From Lachnospiraceae bacterium (GTDB taxonomy: Bacteria > Bacillota > Clostridia > Lachnospirales > Lachnospiraceae): 64,000 nt of DNA. The stretch spans positions 1-64,000 of the forward strand of contig JAITGA010000007.1 in the NCBI GenBank assembly GCA_031280955.1. The letters run 5' to 3'. Under the pieces are notes generated by a model, which saw nothing but the letters and a program-made list of their open reading frames with translations, did no database searches and had not been told where the DNA came from. Of the stretch, positions 26,241 to 35,497 are shown one piece after another. The stretch's first letter is position 1. Each line of letters opens with the position of its first letter. The translations under genes were made by a program, and so were the position numbers.

Positions 26241-26381
26241 AAGGTGCTGATTTATCAATGGGTACGCTCTCGCTTCATACAAAACGTAGCGGTACATAAG
26301 GCGGCAGACCCACAGAACATGGGTCTATACGCCACCTAAGTACCGACGTTTTGCAAGAACCCATTCTATAAATCACACCTT
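26241..26381 (-). repeat. Dispersed structured repeat, copy 2 (inverted)
   Basis: Same element as 1-139, on the opposite strand. Read on the minus strand, the ends are AAGGTGTGATTTAT and ATAAATCAGCACCTT, again with one unpaired base on the right arm. The central arms CAAAACGT/ACGTTTTG and GACCC/GGGTC and the GC-GAGA-GC hairpin are kept. It lies between the leuS stop and the sortase palindromes. No clear target-site duplication is visible at its edges. Confidence 0.8.
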
Positions 26382-26400
26382 GACATATGCGCCCAGCACA

Positions 26401-28803
26401 CTACCTCACCACAATATTCACAATCCGCCCCGGCACATATATCTCTTTTACTATCGTACCCGCAAGCCGTTCTCCCAACTCCGCCTTAGCAATACTGATA
26501 ACATCTGTAGCGGCAATATCCACGGCAACACGAATCACTTTTCTCGTCTTCCCATTTATCTGGACGGCGATATCTATTTCTTTTTCTGCCAACAATGCTT
26601 CATCGGCAATCGGCCAGCTATTCGCAAAAACACTACCGCTTCCTCCCAACTCCTGCCACAGTTCCTCGGCAATATGAGGGGCAAATGGTGCTATCAAGAT
26701 AACGGCTGTCTGTAGCGTCTGCTTGTCAATGCCGCCGGTTCGGGCAATTGCCATCATCTTATTATTCGCTTCCATGAACCCGGAGACGACAGTATTAAAA
26801 CTAAATGCCTCCAGACGGCGGGAAATCTCATATACCATCCAATTGCGGACACGAAGCATTTCTGCTGTTGCCTTTATATTCGTATCCTTATTTTCCATCA
26901 CCAGACGATAAAACTTCGCCAAGAAACGATACACCCCATCAATCCCGCGATCGTCCCATTCAGAATCCTGTTCCGGCGGACCGACGAATAGTTCATATAA
27001 TCTTAGCGAATCACAACCATATTTACTGACGAGTTCATCAGGTGAAACCGCATTCCCTTTTGACTTGCTCATCTTTGCGCCATTTTTGGTAAGCATACCC
27101 TGATTGAATAACTTCACAAACGGCTCATCAAAATCAAGATAACCTTGGTCATAAAGGAACTTCGTATAAAAGCGGGCATATAACAAATGCAAAATCGCAT
27201 GTTCAACACCGCCAATATACATATCAACCGGCAGATACTTTGCTGCCTTAGCTTTGTCCACCAACACCGCTTCGTTGCGATTATCAATGAAACGGAGGAA
27301 ATACCATGACGAACCCGCCCATTGCGGCATCGTGTTCGTCTCCCGCTTCGCTTCCTTTTTGCACTCAGGACACTTCGTATTTACCCAATTACTGACTGTT
27401 GCCAGCGGCGATTCACCCGTCCCACTTGGTACAAATGAATCTATCTGTGGCAGAAGTAGCGGTAACTCCGCTTCAGGAATGGGAACTGCACCGCAATCAG
27501 GACAATGAACTATCGGTATCGGCTCTCCCCAGTAACGCTGACGAGAAAAAATCCAATCACGAAGCTTATAGTTAACTGTCTTCTTGCCTAACCCTTTTTG
27601 CGAAAGCCATTCCGCTCCCTCTTCTCTGACTGCTACCGCATCACGACCGTTCCATTCCCCGGAATTGACCAAAATTCCCTCTGTTTCACAATAAGGCTCA
27701 TTCATCACCTCGTCTGAAGTCCCATCAGCGGATATAACTTGAACGATCGGCAGTGAGAATTTGACGGCAAAAGCAAAATCGCGTTCATCGTGGGCAGGAA
27801 CACTCATAATTGCTCCTGTTCCATAATCTGCGAGGACATAATCAGCCAACCAAATCGGTAATTTTGCGCCGCTGAGCGGATTGATGGCATATATCCCGGT
27901 AAAAACGCCGGTTTTGTCCTGCTCCTGCATTCTCTCAATGCTCGATTTGAGCGATGCTTCGTAAATATATGCCTCTACTGCTGCCTTGGTTGTTTCTGTA
28001 TGCAAAGTGGCGGCAAGCGGATGTTCCGGAGCCAAGACCATAAAGGTTGCACCATAAAGAGTATCGACACGAGTAGTGAAAACCGTAATAGCCGCAGGTG
28101 AATTTTCAATTGCAAAATCAATTTCCGCACCATACGACTTGCCAATCCAATCAGACTGCATCTTAATAACCTTTTCCGGCCATTCCAGTTTTGCCAAGTC
28201 ATCAAGCAGACGGTCAGCATAGGCGGTGATTTTTAACATCCATTGCTTCAACATCTTCTTCGTTGCGCTCTCGCCGCAACGTTCACAAGCACCGTTTACC
28301 ACCTCTTCATTGGCAAGACCGGTTTTGCACGAGGGACACCAGTTAATTGGCATTTCTTTTTCGTATGCCAAACCTGCTTTCCACATCTTTATAAATATCC
28401 ATTGTGTCCATTTATAGTAGTCGGGGTCGGTAGTGGAAAACTCCATCTCCCAGTCATAAAGGGCGGCGATATGCCCGATTTGTTCTTTGATACTGCCAAT
28501 ATTATCAGCGGTGGTCTTGGCAGGATGGATACCAACCTTGATAGCGTAGTTTTCTGCCGGCAAGCCAAAAGCATCCCAACCCATCGGATGAATGAGATAA
28601 TAACCGCCAAGGAGCTTGTAACGACTCCAGACATCAGAGATAACATAACCACGCCAATGCCCTACATGAAGACCGCTGGCAGAGGGATAAGGAAACATAT
28701 CCAGACAGTAATACTTGGGCTTCTTCCCATCATCAATATTGACAGGTTCGTCTGTCCATTTTTGCCGCCATTTCTTTTCAATTCCTCGATGCTCGTACTT
28801 CAT
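26401..28803 (-). CDS. leuS: Leucyl-tRNA synthetase
   Basis: 800 residues, full length. Class I signatures: the HIGH box appears as HVGH within the sequence after PYPSASGL, and KMSKS as AKMSKSKGN. Two Cys clusters are zinc-site candidates (CPSC...CERC and CPDC...CPEC). The editing domain includes TTRVDTLYGATFMVLAPEH. It charges tRNA-Leu in the cytoplasm. An in-frame start 13 codons upstream is rejected because GTAGGAG stands ahead of the ATG used here. A strong promoter lies close to the gene, leaving a leader too short for a T-box, which many Firmicute leuS genes have. Confidence 0.97.
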   Translation of the reverse strand: MKYEHRGIEKKWRQKWTDEPVNIDDGKKPKYYCLDMFPYPSASGLHVGHWRGYVISDVWSRYKLLGGYYLIHPMGWDAFGLPAENYAIKVGIHPAKTTADNIGSIKEQIGHIAALYDWEMEFSTTDPDYYKWTQWIFIKMWKAGLAYEKEMPINWCPSCKTGLANEEVVNGACERCGESATKKMLKQWMLKITAYADRLLDDLAKLEWPEKVIKMQSDWIGKSYGAEIDFAIENSPAAITVFTTRVDTLYGATFMVLAPEHPLAATLHTETTKAAVEAYIYEASLKSSIERMQEQDKTGVFTGIYAINPLSGAKLPIWLADYVLADYGTGAIMSVPAHDERDFAFAVKFSLPIVQVISADGTSDEVMNEPYCETEGILVNSGEWNGRDAVAVREEGAEWLSQKGLGKKTVNYKLRDWIFSRQRYWGEPIPIVHCPDCGAVPIPEAELPLLLPQIDSFVPSGTGESPLATVSNWVNTKCPECKKEAKRETNTMPQWAGSSWYFLRFIDNRNEAVLVDKAKAAKYLPVDMYIGGVEHAILHLLYARFYTKFLYDQGYLDFDEPFVKLFNQGMLTKNGAKMSKSKGNAVSPDELVSKYGCDSLRLYELFVGPPEQDSEWDDRGIDGVYRFLAKFYRLVMENKDTNIKATAEMLRVRNWMVYEISRRLEAFSFNTVVSGFMEANNKMMAIARTGGIDKQTLQTAVILIAPFAPHIAEELWQELGGSGSVFANSWPIADEALLAEKEIDIAVQINGKTRKVIRVAVDIAATDVISIAKAELGERLAGTIVKEIYVPGRIVNIVVR

Positions 28804-28826
28804 TTGTCTCCTACCTTTTTTTACAC

Positions 28827-28855
28827 ACTTTAGCATTCCCATAGTTAGTTGTCAA
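28827..28855 (-). promoter_or_regulatory. Sigma-A promoter for leuS
   Basis: Minus strand: consensus -35 TTGACA (28850-28855), 17-base spacer, -10 TAAAGT (28827-28832) preceded by TGC. The start point would be only about 15-20 bases before the leuS ATG. Confidence 0.75.
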
Positions 28856-28912
28856 TGTGAAGAGCCGTCCGGAGGATTGACTGTAAAATTTTCTTGTCAC
28901 CACTCTTATTTA

Positions 28913-28924
28913 TATGATATCATA
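28913..28924. promoter_or_regulatory. Palindrome TATGATATCATA between leuS and the transpeptidase gene
   Basis: A perfect 12 bp palindrome. The core ATGATATCA recurs once about 33 bases downstream in the same gap. The two together could form an operator for the L,D-transpeptidase gene on the plus strand. No convincing -35/-10 pair was found for that gene, so the assignment is weak. Confidence 0.3.
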
Positions 28925-29025
28925 AAGTATGTTGTTTTGTTCATTCATGATATCAAAGATGAACCAACAGTTTGCATTTATCTGACTTCCCTAGATTTTA
29001 CTTGGGATATCTTGCGGAGAACAAT

Positions 29026-30462
29026 GTGGATAGTGTTATAGAGCAAAAAAAAGAACAAACTACTAGCAAGAGCAAGTCCAAACTGGGTGTGGTTATAACT
29101 ATCAGTATAACTATATGTCTGTTGTTGGCTTTTGTTGCTATTTTCTATGTCCGTGTTGCCAACTACTATGAAGTCCGCTTTTTTCCTGATACCACAATCA
29201 ACGGCTTTGACAGCGGCGACCTCACCCCCGCACAGGTCGTGGATTTAATCTACCGTCAAACTATGACCTACCGTATCGATATCTTTGATCAAGACGGAGT
29301 TTTAATTACCAGTATCAATGCGGCTGACATTGCTCTTCGCATTGATATTGAGGCAGAGGTTCTCTCTTTGCTGCACGCCCAGAATCATCAATTATGGCTT
29401 ATCCACCATACCGAGCCGGAAAATCACTATCTTTCTTTTCCTGTCTATTTTGATTATCATTTGCTTGAATCCCATATTCGTAACCTCGGTATTTTCGTCG
29501 CTGCCAACATGGAAGTACCTGTGAACGCTTATATCAGCGATTATGACCCTGCCATCAAGGGATACCACATCATTCCTGAAACAAAGGGAAATATTATTAG
29601 TTTCCCGCTGGCGTATGAAGTAATCAAGACATCCATATACGAAGGAAAATCCGAAGTATACCTTGATGAGAGCTGTTATGTACGAGCAGAGGTCACTTCC
29701 CATAACCTTGCTTTGGTGCGGCGGGCGTGGAACCTAAACCGGCTGGCAGGGGCGAGCATCAGTTATGACTGGAATGGGAGTGAGTTTGTTCTCGACGGTG
29801 ATATGATTCATCTTTGGATTGTTGAGCGTGGTCAGGAGTTTTCCCTTGACGAAGAGGCTGTTGCTGATTTCGTTGCCACCCATGCACGGGAAAACGATAC
29901 CTGGGGCAGAAACCGCTCTTTTACTACCCAAGGCGGCAGGGTAGTATCTTTGCCCAATGGCGGTTATGGTTGGCGGACTGACAGGGCTGCCGAGACTGAG
30001 GCATTGACTGCGCTAATACTAAGCGGAACTGTAACCGAACGTGAACCCATCTTCCGTAATACCGGGTGGAACAAAGGTCAAGACGATATTGGTTCTTCAT
30101 ACGTGGAACTTGATTTGACCAATCAACATCTTTACTTTTTTATAGATGGCGAACTTATCACCGATGCCCCCTTGGTTTCCGGTGATATGAACCGTAATAT
30201 GGCGACTCCACCGGGGTTATTCGGGATTACTTACCGAGAAAGAAATGCCATCCTCCGGGGAGCAACTTACACTACCCCGGTTACTTATTGGATGCCTTTT
30301 AACGGTAATATCGGGATGCACGATGCTACATGGCGGCGAGTTTTTGGCGGTACTCAATATATCAGCAATGGCTCACATGGCTGTATCAATCTGCCTTATC
30401 GTGCCGCCCGAACTGTCTTTGCTTACATGGAACCCGGCTTCCCGGTTATTTGTTATTATTAG
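29026..30462 (+). CDS. L,D-transpeptidase (YkuD) with N-terminal peptidoglycan-binding-like region
   Basis: 478 residues. A short basic cytoplasmic tail and a membrane anchor (about 20-42) lead into an extracytoplasmic region with repeated PG_binding_4-like sequence (INGFDSGDLTPAQVVDLI). The C-terminal YkuD domain (about 340-478) has YVELDLTNQHLYFF and the catalytic SHGCINLP. It makes 3-3 peptidoglycan cross-links or attaches proteins, independent of penicillin-binding proteins. Start: GTG with GCGGAGA eight bases upstream; an upstream ATG in the same frame has no ribosome site. The gene is alone on the plus strand and ends in a strong terminator. Confidence 0.9.
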   Translation: MDSVIEQKKEQTTSKSKSKLGVVITISITICLLLAFVAIFYVRVANYYEVRFFPDTTINGFDSGDLTPAQVVDLIYRQTMTYRIDIFDQDGVLITSINAADIALRIDIEAEVLSLLHAQNHQLWLIHHTEPENHYLSFPVYFDYHLLESHIRNLGIFVAANMEVPVNAYISDYDPAIKGYHIIPETKGNIISFPLAYEVIKTSIYEGKSEVYLDESCYVRAEVTSHNLALVRRAWNLNRLAGASISYDWNGSEFVLDGDMIHLWIVERGQEFSLDEEAVADFVATHARENDTWGRNRSFTTQGGRVVSLPNGGYGWRTDRAAETEALTALILSGTVTEREPIFRNTGWNKGQDDIGSSYVELDLTNQHLYFFIDGELITDAPLVSGDMNRNMATPPGLFGITYRERNAILRGATYTTPVTYWMPFNGNIGMHDATWRRVFGGTQYISNGSHGCINLPYRAARTVFAYMEPGFPVICYY

Positions 30463-30535
30463 TAATGTTCATGTTTTATTGGGATGAATTGATTTATAGA
30501 GCAGTTAAACCGGAAAAATGTCATGAGAAATCTCC

Positions 30536-30580
30536 AAAGGAGTTTTCCAAAGGAAAAATCCTTTTGGAAAACTCCTTTTT
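30536..30580. terminator. Strong bidirectional terminator between the transpeptidase and GGGtGRT genes
   Basis: Thirteen-base perfect arms AAAGGAGTTTTCC (30536-30548) and GGAAAACTCCTTT (30566-30578), with further pairing AAAGGA/TCCTTT inside, then T residues to 30580. A-rich sequence at the left base gives a U-run on the minus transcript too. It serves both convergent genes. Confidence 0.88.
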
Positions 30581-30601
30581 CAACACTACTATACCGTTAC
30601 T

Positions 30602-31612
30602 CTAGTACTTTCCTGCATTAGCGGCTTCTTCCAACGATACGGCAACAGCAACCGTCATCCCGACCATCGGATTGTTACCCGCTCCTATCAGTCCCATCAT
30701 TTCCACATGGGCAGGAACAGATGATGAACCGGCGAACTGGGCATCGGAGTGCATCCGTCCCATTGTGTCAGTCATCCCGTATGAAGCAGGACCGGCTGCC
30801 ATATTGTCAGGGTGTAAGGTACGTCCTGTTCCCCCGCCTGAAGCCACGGAGAAGAAGCGTTTACCCTGTTCCAGACATTCTTTTTTGTAAGTTCCGGCAA
30901 CAGGGTGTTGGAAACGAGTAGGATTGGTTGAGTTCCCGGTAATCGAGACATCGACTTTCTCCAGATGCATGACTGCTACACCCTCAATAACGTCATCGAC
31001 ACCATAACAATTGACCTTTGAACGCAGTCCGCTTGAATATGACTTGCGGAATTTTTCCTTTACCTCTCCTTTGGCATAATCAAATTCGGTCTCAACGTAG
31101 GTAAAACCATTGATGCGAGAGATAATCTGGGCAGCATCTTTCCCCAGACCGTTGAGGATGACCCTAAGCGGCTTCGTTCTTACCTTGTTGGCTTTTTCGG
31201 CAATACCGATAGCTCCCTCGGCGGCGGCAAATGACTCATGCCCTGCGAGAAAAGCGAAACATTCTGTTTCCTCTTCGAGCAGCATTTTCCCGAGATTGCC
31301 ATGACCGATGCCGACCTTGCGTTGGTCTGCGACCGAACCGGGTATACAAAATGCCTGAATCCCCTCGCCGATAGCTGCTGCCGCTTCCGCTGCTTTACGG
31401 CAGTTTTTCTTGATTGCGATTGCGGCTCCGACCACATACGCCCATTTGGCATTTTCAAAGCAAATCGGTTGAATCGCCTCAACTTGCTTGTATACCTCCA
31501 TCCCTGCATCCTTGGTGATTTGTTCCGCTTCTTCGATGGAAGAGATGCCATAACTATTAAGTACCCGGTTGATTTGCTCAATCCGTCTTTCATATGATTC
31601 AAATGTTACCAC
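30602..31612 (-). CDS. GGGtGRT protein
   Basis: 336 residues. The family-naming motif is present as GGGTGRTLHPDN. Other conserved-looking stretches are RKVGIGHGNLGKMLLEEET, VEMMGLIGAGNNPMVGM and HSDAQFAGSS. The family is widespread in anaerobic Firmicutes and almost always sits beside a NifU-like scaffold, as here (established neighbourhood, function unknown). The start is taken as GTG because GAGGAGG precedes it by four bases; a longer frame exists upstream but overlaps the scaffold stop. It is probably involved in Fe-S cluster handling or a radical/anaerobic process, but no activity has been shown. Confidence 0.88.
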   Translation of the reverse strand: MVTFESYERRIEQINRVLNSYGISSIEEAEQITKDAGMEVYKQVEAIQPICFENAKWAYVVGAAIAIKKNCRKAAEAAAAIGEGIQAFCIPGSVADQRKVGIGHGNLGKMLLEEETECFAFLAGHESFAAAEGAIGIAEKANKVRTKPLRVILNGLGKDAAQIISRINGFTYVETEFDYAKGEVKEKFRKSYSSGLRSKVNCYGVDDVIEGVAVMHLEKVDVSITGNSTNPTRFQHPVAGTYKKECLEQGKRFFSVASGGGTGRTLHPDNMAAGPASYGMTDTMGRMHSDAQFAGSSSVPAHVEMMGLIGAGNNPMVGMTVAVAVSLEEAANAGKY

Positions 31613-31626
31613 TTTGCCTCCTCCTC

Positions 31627-32319
31627 TCACTCTTTTCTGGGATCAATGATACGCACGGCATCAGCGACACGTCCATATTCACCCGAGGCTTTCTCCCAAG
31701 CTGTGTTGGGGTCATCGCCTTTTTGGATGAACTCTGTCATTCTACCCAGACTCACGAACTTGTAGCCAATGATTTCGTCATCAGCATCAAGGGCAATTCC
31801 CGTCACATATCCTTCCGCCATTTCCAGATAACGCGGTCCCTTCGCCAATGTGCCGTATACAGTTCCCACCTGACTGCGAAGCCCTTTGCCCAAATCTTCC
31901 AGTCCGGCACCAATCGGCAAGCCACCCTCGGAAAAAGCACTCTGGGTACGCCCATATGCAAGTTGCAAGAAAAGCTCACGCATTGCGGTATTGATGGCAT
32001 CGCATACCAGATCAGTATTGAGAGCTTCAAGGATTGTCCTTCCGGGCATAATCTCCGCCGCCATCGCTGCCGAGTGGGTCATGCCGGAACAACCTATCGT
32101 CTCAATCAGGGTTTCTTCGATAATGCCGCTTTTTACGTTGATAGTCAGCTTACATGCACCCTGTTGTGGCGCACACCAACCGACACCATGAGTAAGCCCG
32201 GAAATATCGCTTACTTCCTTGGCACGAACCCAATTAGCCTCAATCGGAATCGGGGCTGACGCATGACACACGCCCTGTGCCACTTTGCACATTCCTTTTA
32301 CTTCATGTGAATAAATCAT
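31627..32319 (-). CDS. NifU-like iron-sulfur cluster assembly scaffold protein
   Basis: 230 residues with an IscU/NifU-N-like pattern: GWCAPQQGACKLTI, IETIGCSGMTHSAAMAAEIMPG and a Leu-rich helix with ALNTDLVCDAIN. Cys residues at these positions are the likely cluster ligands. It is longer than IscU and belongs to the group paired with GGGtGRT proteins. The gene precedes the GGGtGRT gene with 14 bases between, and AAAGGAG lies before its ATG. No cysteine desulfurase is close by, so sulfur supply must come from elsewhere. The target of the delivered cluster is unknown. Confidence 0.85.
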   Translation of the reverse strand: MIYSHEVKGMCKVAQGVCHASAPIPIEANWVRAKEVSDISGLTHGVGWCAPQQGACKLTINVKSGIIEETLIETIGCSGMTHSAAMAAEIMPGRTILEALNTDLVCDAINTAMRELFLQLAYGRTQSAFSEGGLPIGAGLEDLGKGLRSQVGTVYGTLAKGPRYLEMAEGYVTGIALDADDEIIGYKFVSLGRMTEFIQKGDDPNTAWEKASGEYGRVADAVRIIDPRKE

Positions 32320-32416
32320 GTATTTCTCCTTTCATTGCGATATATGGTATTTTCTCATACTTTGGGGTAGAAAGCAAACGAAAGTGAAATCAATATCGTC
32401 CATCAATATCGTACAA

Positions 32417-34225
32417 TTAATATCGTATCATTGCCCCTGTTATTTGCCCTGATACCCATCCGCATGATAATCCAAAGCCAATGATTTCATTATTATCACA
32501 GTTTAGTATCGCAGCGTTATTAAGTGGTTGATTGCCGCAATTTCTGGTAAATCCCGGTCCTGTTCGATGGGCAGCATTATACCACGGCCGCTCATTTCTG
32601 CTGTGAGGACCGTCACAACTCGGCGCATGTCCCGTACCGGTAGGATTGTTGCCGACGCTGGTTGATGAACTCGCTGCTGTCCCACATGAACAAGCCCCCT
32701 GTTCCAAAATATAGACACATTGTCCTTCCCAACCTGAACCCCACCTGCCATTACAATAAGTAATCACTCTTTGCATCCGGCTACAAAGAGTGACTGCGTT
32801 GTCCGCAGCTCGTTGATTGCAACCCTGTCTGGTGGTTGTTCCTGCTACTGCAGGAGTATGGATATGGACAGTAAAGTGATAACAATCAGTTCCCGTCTCC
32901 TGTCCGATATGCAGATGGGTGACATCAGTATGAAAGCAACCACCCGGATTCACAAGGACTAACTCATCAGTAATAATCCCCTCATGATTTTCATGAAAAT
33001 GATGAAAAAGCTCAATCTCACCTGCCATGTTGTTTAACTCAATTGACAGGGGAATATTTAGAATTGCTTCAAAAAATTGCTGAAAACCCACATGAGCAAC
33101 ATCATCTAAATCTGCGGCGACCGCCTGACCTTTCGTGAGTAATGCGGTCGCCAGGAGCTTTTTCCCATTACTCACAGATTGAAAAAGTTTGTTGAACTCT
33201 GCTTCGATTTTTTCGTTCAATACTGTAAATTTACTGTCGATAATAATTTCTTGATTGGTAAAACTTTCGTTGAACATGGCATCTAGTTCATTTAACCCAT
33301 CGACGATATTATCGTCAAGCACCCCGATTCGCTCTGATACCCTCTCATCATGCATCCCGATACCCGTAATAATCAAACCTGCCAAATCGCTTATATCATC
33401 TCCTATTTTATCATTTATTCCAGATAGATGATTTTCGATTGTGGCTTGATTGGTGGAGGTAAGCTCCGTGAGTAACTCAAAAAGTTGCTCATTGTGAGTG
33501 ATAGAATCAGAGATAGCCGTCATGAGGACTGTTAGATTGCCGGTATTGCCGTCTTCCATCTTTTCCACCATCCCTTGCAGAGCAATTTGCAAAGTATGAT
33601 GATTGCCGTCGTTGGTCATGTTAATTTGCGAAAGCAAGGTCTTCACATCCTCATATGTGATTTCATATAGTTCCGTAGTAATGGCGATTGTTTCCGCAAG
33701 CTCATAAAAGTGACGGGTGACTTCCTCGCCGCTCATCAAGTTACTGCTTCCCCCTGCCACGTAAAGACTGGCAAGCAAGCCATCTAAGTAAGAGTTCGAC
33801 TGTTCAATCCTTAGTAATAGTGAAGACAAGTTTCCTTGCAAAAATCCTACTTCCTCATCCCACTCACCACCTCCGAAATCTGCATTTATACCATTAGTCG
33901 TCTTCATATCAACCATCCCATCTCGGGTGAGAATGTTAAAGCTCCCGCTTATCGACTCCTCCAGTTGTGACAGATATTCCTTGGTCTTCACCAATTCATG
34001 AATTAGGGATTCATGGGTCACAAGGATGTCATCACTACTTTCCTCCGCCGATAATGTTCTTTGCGGCATCGTCACTGCCATTATCAATAGTACCACTGCA
34101 ATAACCGTCACTATTATTCCCGGGATCAAAAGCAGCAGCTTTTTGTTACCAAAAAGTTTATTCCCAAGTAAATCACTATTTATCAGTCTCTCCAAATTCT
34201 CATTAAAAAAGCTATATGGTTTCAT
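32417..34225 (-). CDS. Membrane-anchored coiled-coil protein with Cys/His-rich C-terminal domain
   Basis: 602 residues; family not recognised. One membrane segment (about 28-51) puts the rest outside. Residues 60-370 are helical and coiled-coil-like, with heptads resembling methyl-accepting or tail-fibre stalks. The last 190 residues change character: GCFHTDVTHLHIG, CYHFTVHIHT, GQCVYILEQGACSCG, PSCDGPHSR, NCGNQPLNN and a closing NCDNNEIIGFGLSCGW. That final unit resembles short Cys-Gly repeats seen in exported proteins of Lachnospiraceae (recollection). Spaced Cys and His could bind metal or form disulfides. GAAAGGGG precedes the ATG. It lies between the dprA and Fe-S scaffold genes. A surface-exposed role is inferred. 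Confidence 0.55.
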   Translation of the reverse strand: MKPYSFFNENLERLINSDLLGNKLFGNKKLLLLIPGIIVTVIAVVLLIMAVTMPQRTLSAEESSDDILVTHESLIHELVKTKEYLSQLEESISGSFNILTRDGMVDMKTTNGINADFGGGEWDEEVGFLQGNLSSLLLRIEQSNSYLDGLLASLYVAGGSSNLMSGEEVTRHFYELAETIAITTELYEITYEDVKTLLSQINMTNDGNHHTLQIALQGMVEKMEDGNTGNLTVLMTAISDSITHNEQLFELLTELTSTNQATIENHLSGINDKIGDDISDLAGLIITGIGMHDERVSERIGVLDDNIVDGLNELDAMFNESFTNQEIIIDSKFTVLNEKIEAEFNKLFQSVSNGKKLLATALLTKGQAVAADLDDVAHVGFQQFFEAILNIPLSIELNNMAGEIELFHHFHENHEGIITDELVLVNPGGCFHTDVTHLHIGQETGTDCYHFTVHIHTPAVAGTTTRQGCNQRAADNAVTLCSRMQRVITYCNGRWGSGWEGQCVYILEQGACSCGTAASSSTSVGNNPTGTGHAPSCDGPHSRNERPWYNAAHRTGPGFTRNCGNQPLNNAAILNCDNNEIIGFGLSCGWVSGQITGAMIRY

Positions 34226-34273
34226 TTTTCCCCTTTCTTTGTTGTTTCTCTGTTGTTTAAGCTAAACACCTCT

Positions 34274-35497
34274 TCATTTTACCGCCCGGCAATAGTTCCC
34301 TGTTCCCATTTGCATCACCACCCCTTTAAGGCAAAGTTTAATCAATATCGACAAAAGAGCTTGATATCCTATCTGCGGACATAGTTCGGCGATAAAACCG
34401 AGGGAGCGAGGAGTATAATCAAGACCCGCCCAAACTGCTTGCTCATCGCTATTCATCGTGGTCAAAACCTCTTCATCCCCTTCAAATCCTAACGTTTCCT
34501 GTGAAAACAAAAGAGTATCATTATCGCTGTCAACCATTGTCCTATCCTCACTAGCTGTGTTCTTTGTCCCCCCTTTCGTCTGCCGCCTTTTTTTGAGTGA
34601 AATCACTTCACTCGAAAGCTTCCGCTTCGATTCCGAGAGTATTTCTGCCACAAACTCTTCTACCGAAACAACCGGGCTTGCACCTTGCTTGATTAGGCGG
34701 TTGCAACCCACACTAAGCGGATCGGTTGCCCGCCCCGGCAATGAATAAATATCCTTCCCCTGCTCCAAAGCCATATCGACGGTAATCATTGTGCCGCTTT
34801 TGTCCCTTGCTTCCACCACTATCACCGCATCCGCCAGACCGCTGATCAGACGGTTGCGAGGCGGAAAAAGTGCCGAGCGAGCTGCCGTACCGGGACTATA
34901 CTCAGAAATAATACCGCCATTTTCAACTATTTGCCGATAAAGTGGCGCATTTTCTTCCGGATAGATCACATCAACCCCACAACCCAAAACTGCAAAAGTC
35001 CGCCCCCCTGTCTCGGATACTGCTTTTTGCCCGATACCGTCTATCCCCCTTGCCATGCCGCTAATCACCTCTATTTGCGCTTTGGCAAGAGCTAAACCCA
35101 GACGTTTTGCCATGCTTGCCCCATAACCTGAGCATTTGCGTGTCCCAATGAGGGCAACTGCCGGCAAAGTTGGGTCAGGAAGTGTACCCTTGATGTAAAG
35201 GGAGGCAGGCGGTGCGGAGAGATTTTTTAGTTTTTCGGGATACTTATTATCGCCGTAGGGAACAAAAGTGATTCCCTTTGCCTTTAGGCGGGCAAATTCC
35301 CCTGTAATATCCCAACTCCTGCGCTTTTGTTCCAGTTTCAACAGTTGACTCTCATTTAGAAACCATTTGAGTTCCTTTGCCGAAAGACGATAGACATCAC
35401 TCGCTCTGCCAATATGGGAGCTTAGCAGGGTTATCGTCTTCATGCCTATCCCATCCACCGAATGAAGCCAGTATTGATACGCTTTTTCATTATCCAT
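34274..35497 (-). CDS. dprA: DNA processing protein DprA (Smf)
   Basis: 407 residues. The Rossmann-like DprA core shows IGTRKCSGYG, SGMARGIDGIGQKAV, VLGCGVDVIYP, FPPRNRLISGLADAVIVVEA and GSLPGRATDPLS-like sequence, with GCNRLIKQGA. The C-terminal winged-helix region (about 345-405) is present after a low-complexity linker. DprA loads RecA onto incoming single-stranded DNA during transformation. It begins immediately after the comM/yifB stop (TAGATG), so the two are one unit. No other late-competence genes lie here, so competence cannot be concluded from this alone. Confidence 0.95.
   Translation of the reverse strand: MDNEKAYQYWLHSVDGIGMKTITLLSSHIGRASDVYRLSAKELKWFLNESQLLKLEQKRRSWDITGEFARLKAKGITFVPYGDNKYPEKLKNLSAPPASLYIKGTLPDPTLPAVALIGTRKCSGYGASMAKRLGLALAKAQIEVISGMARGIDGIGQKAVSETGGRTFAVLGCGVDVIYPEENAPLYRQIVENGGIISEYSPGTAARSALFPPRNRLISGLADAVIVVEARDKSGTMITVDMALEQGKDIYSLPGRATDPLSVGCNRLIKQGASPVVSVEEFVAEILSESKRKLSSEVISLKKRRQTKGGTKNTASEDRTMVDSDNDTLLFSQETLGFEGDEEVLTTMNSDEQAVWAGLDYTPRSLGFIAELCPQIGYQALLSILIKLCLKGVVMQMGTGNYCRAVK

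Noticed and set aside
26241-26381. Insertion sequence with target-site duplication
   Set aside because: No transposase frame and no matching direct repeat at the element borders was found, so only a repeat is annotated.
28804-29025. T-box leader for leuS
   Set aside because: The consensus promoter lies only about 25 bases from the start codon and no TGGNACCGCG-like antiterminator sequence is present.
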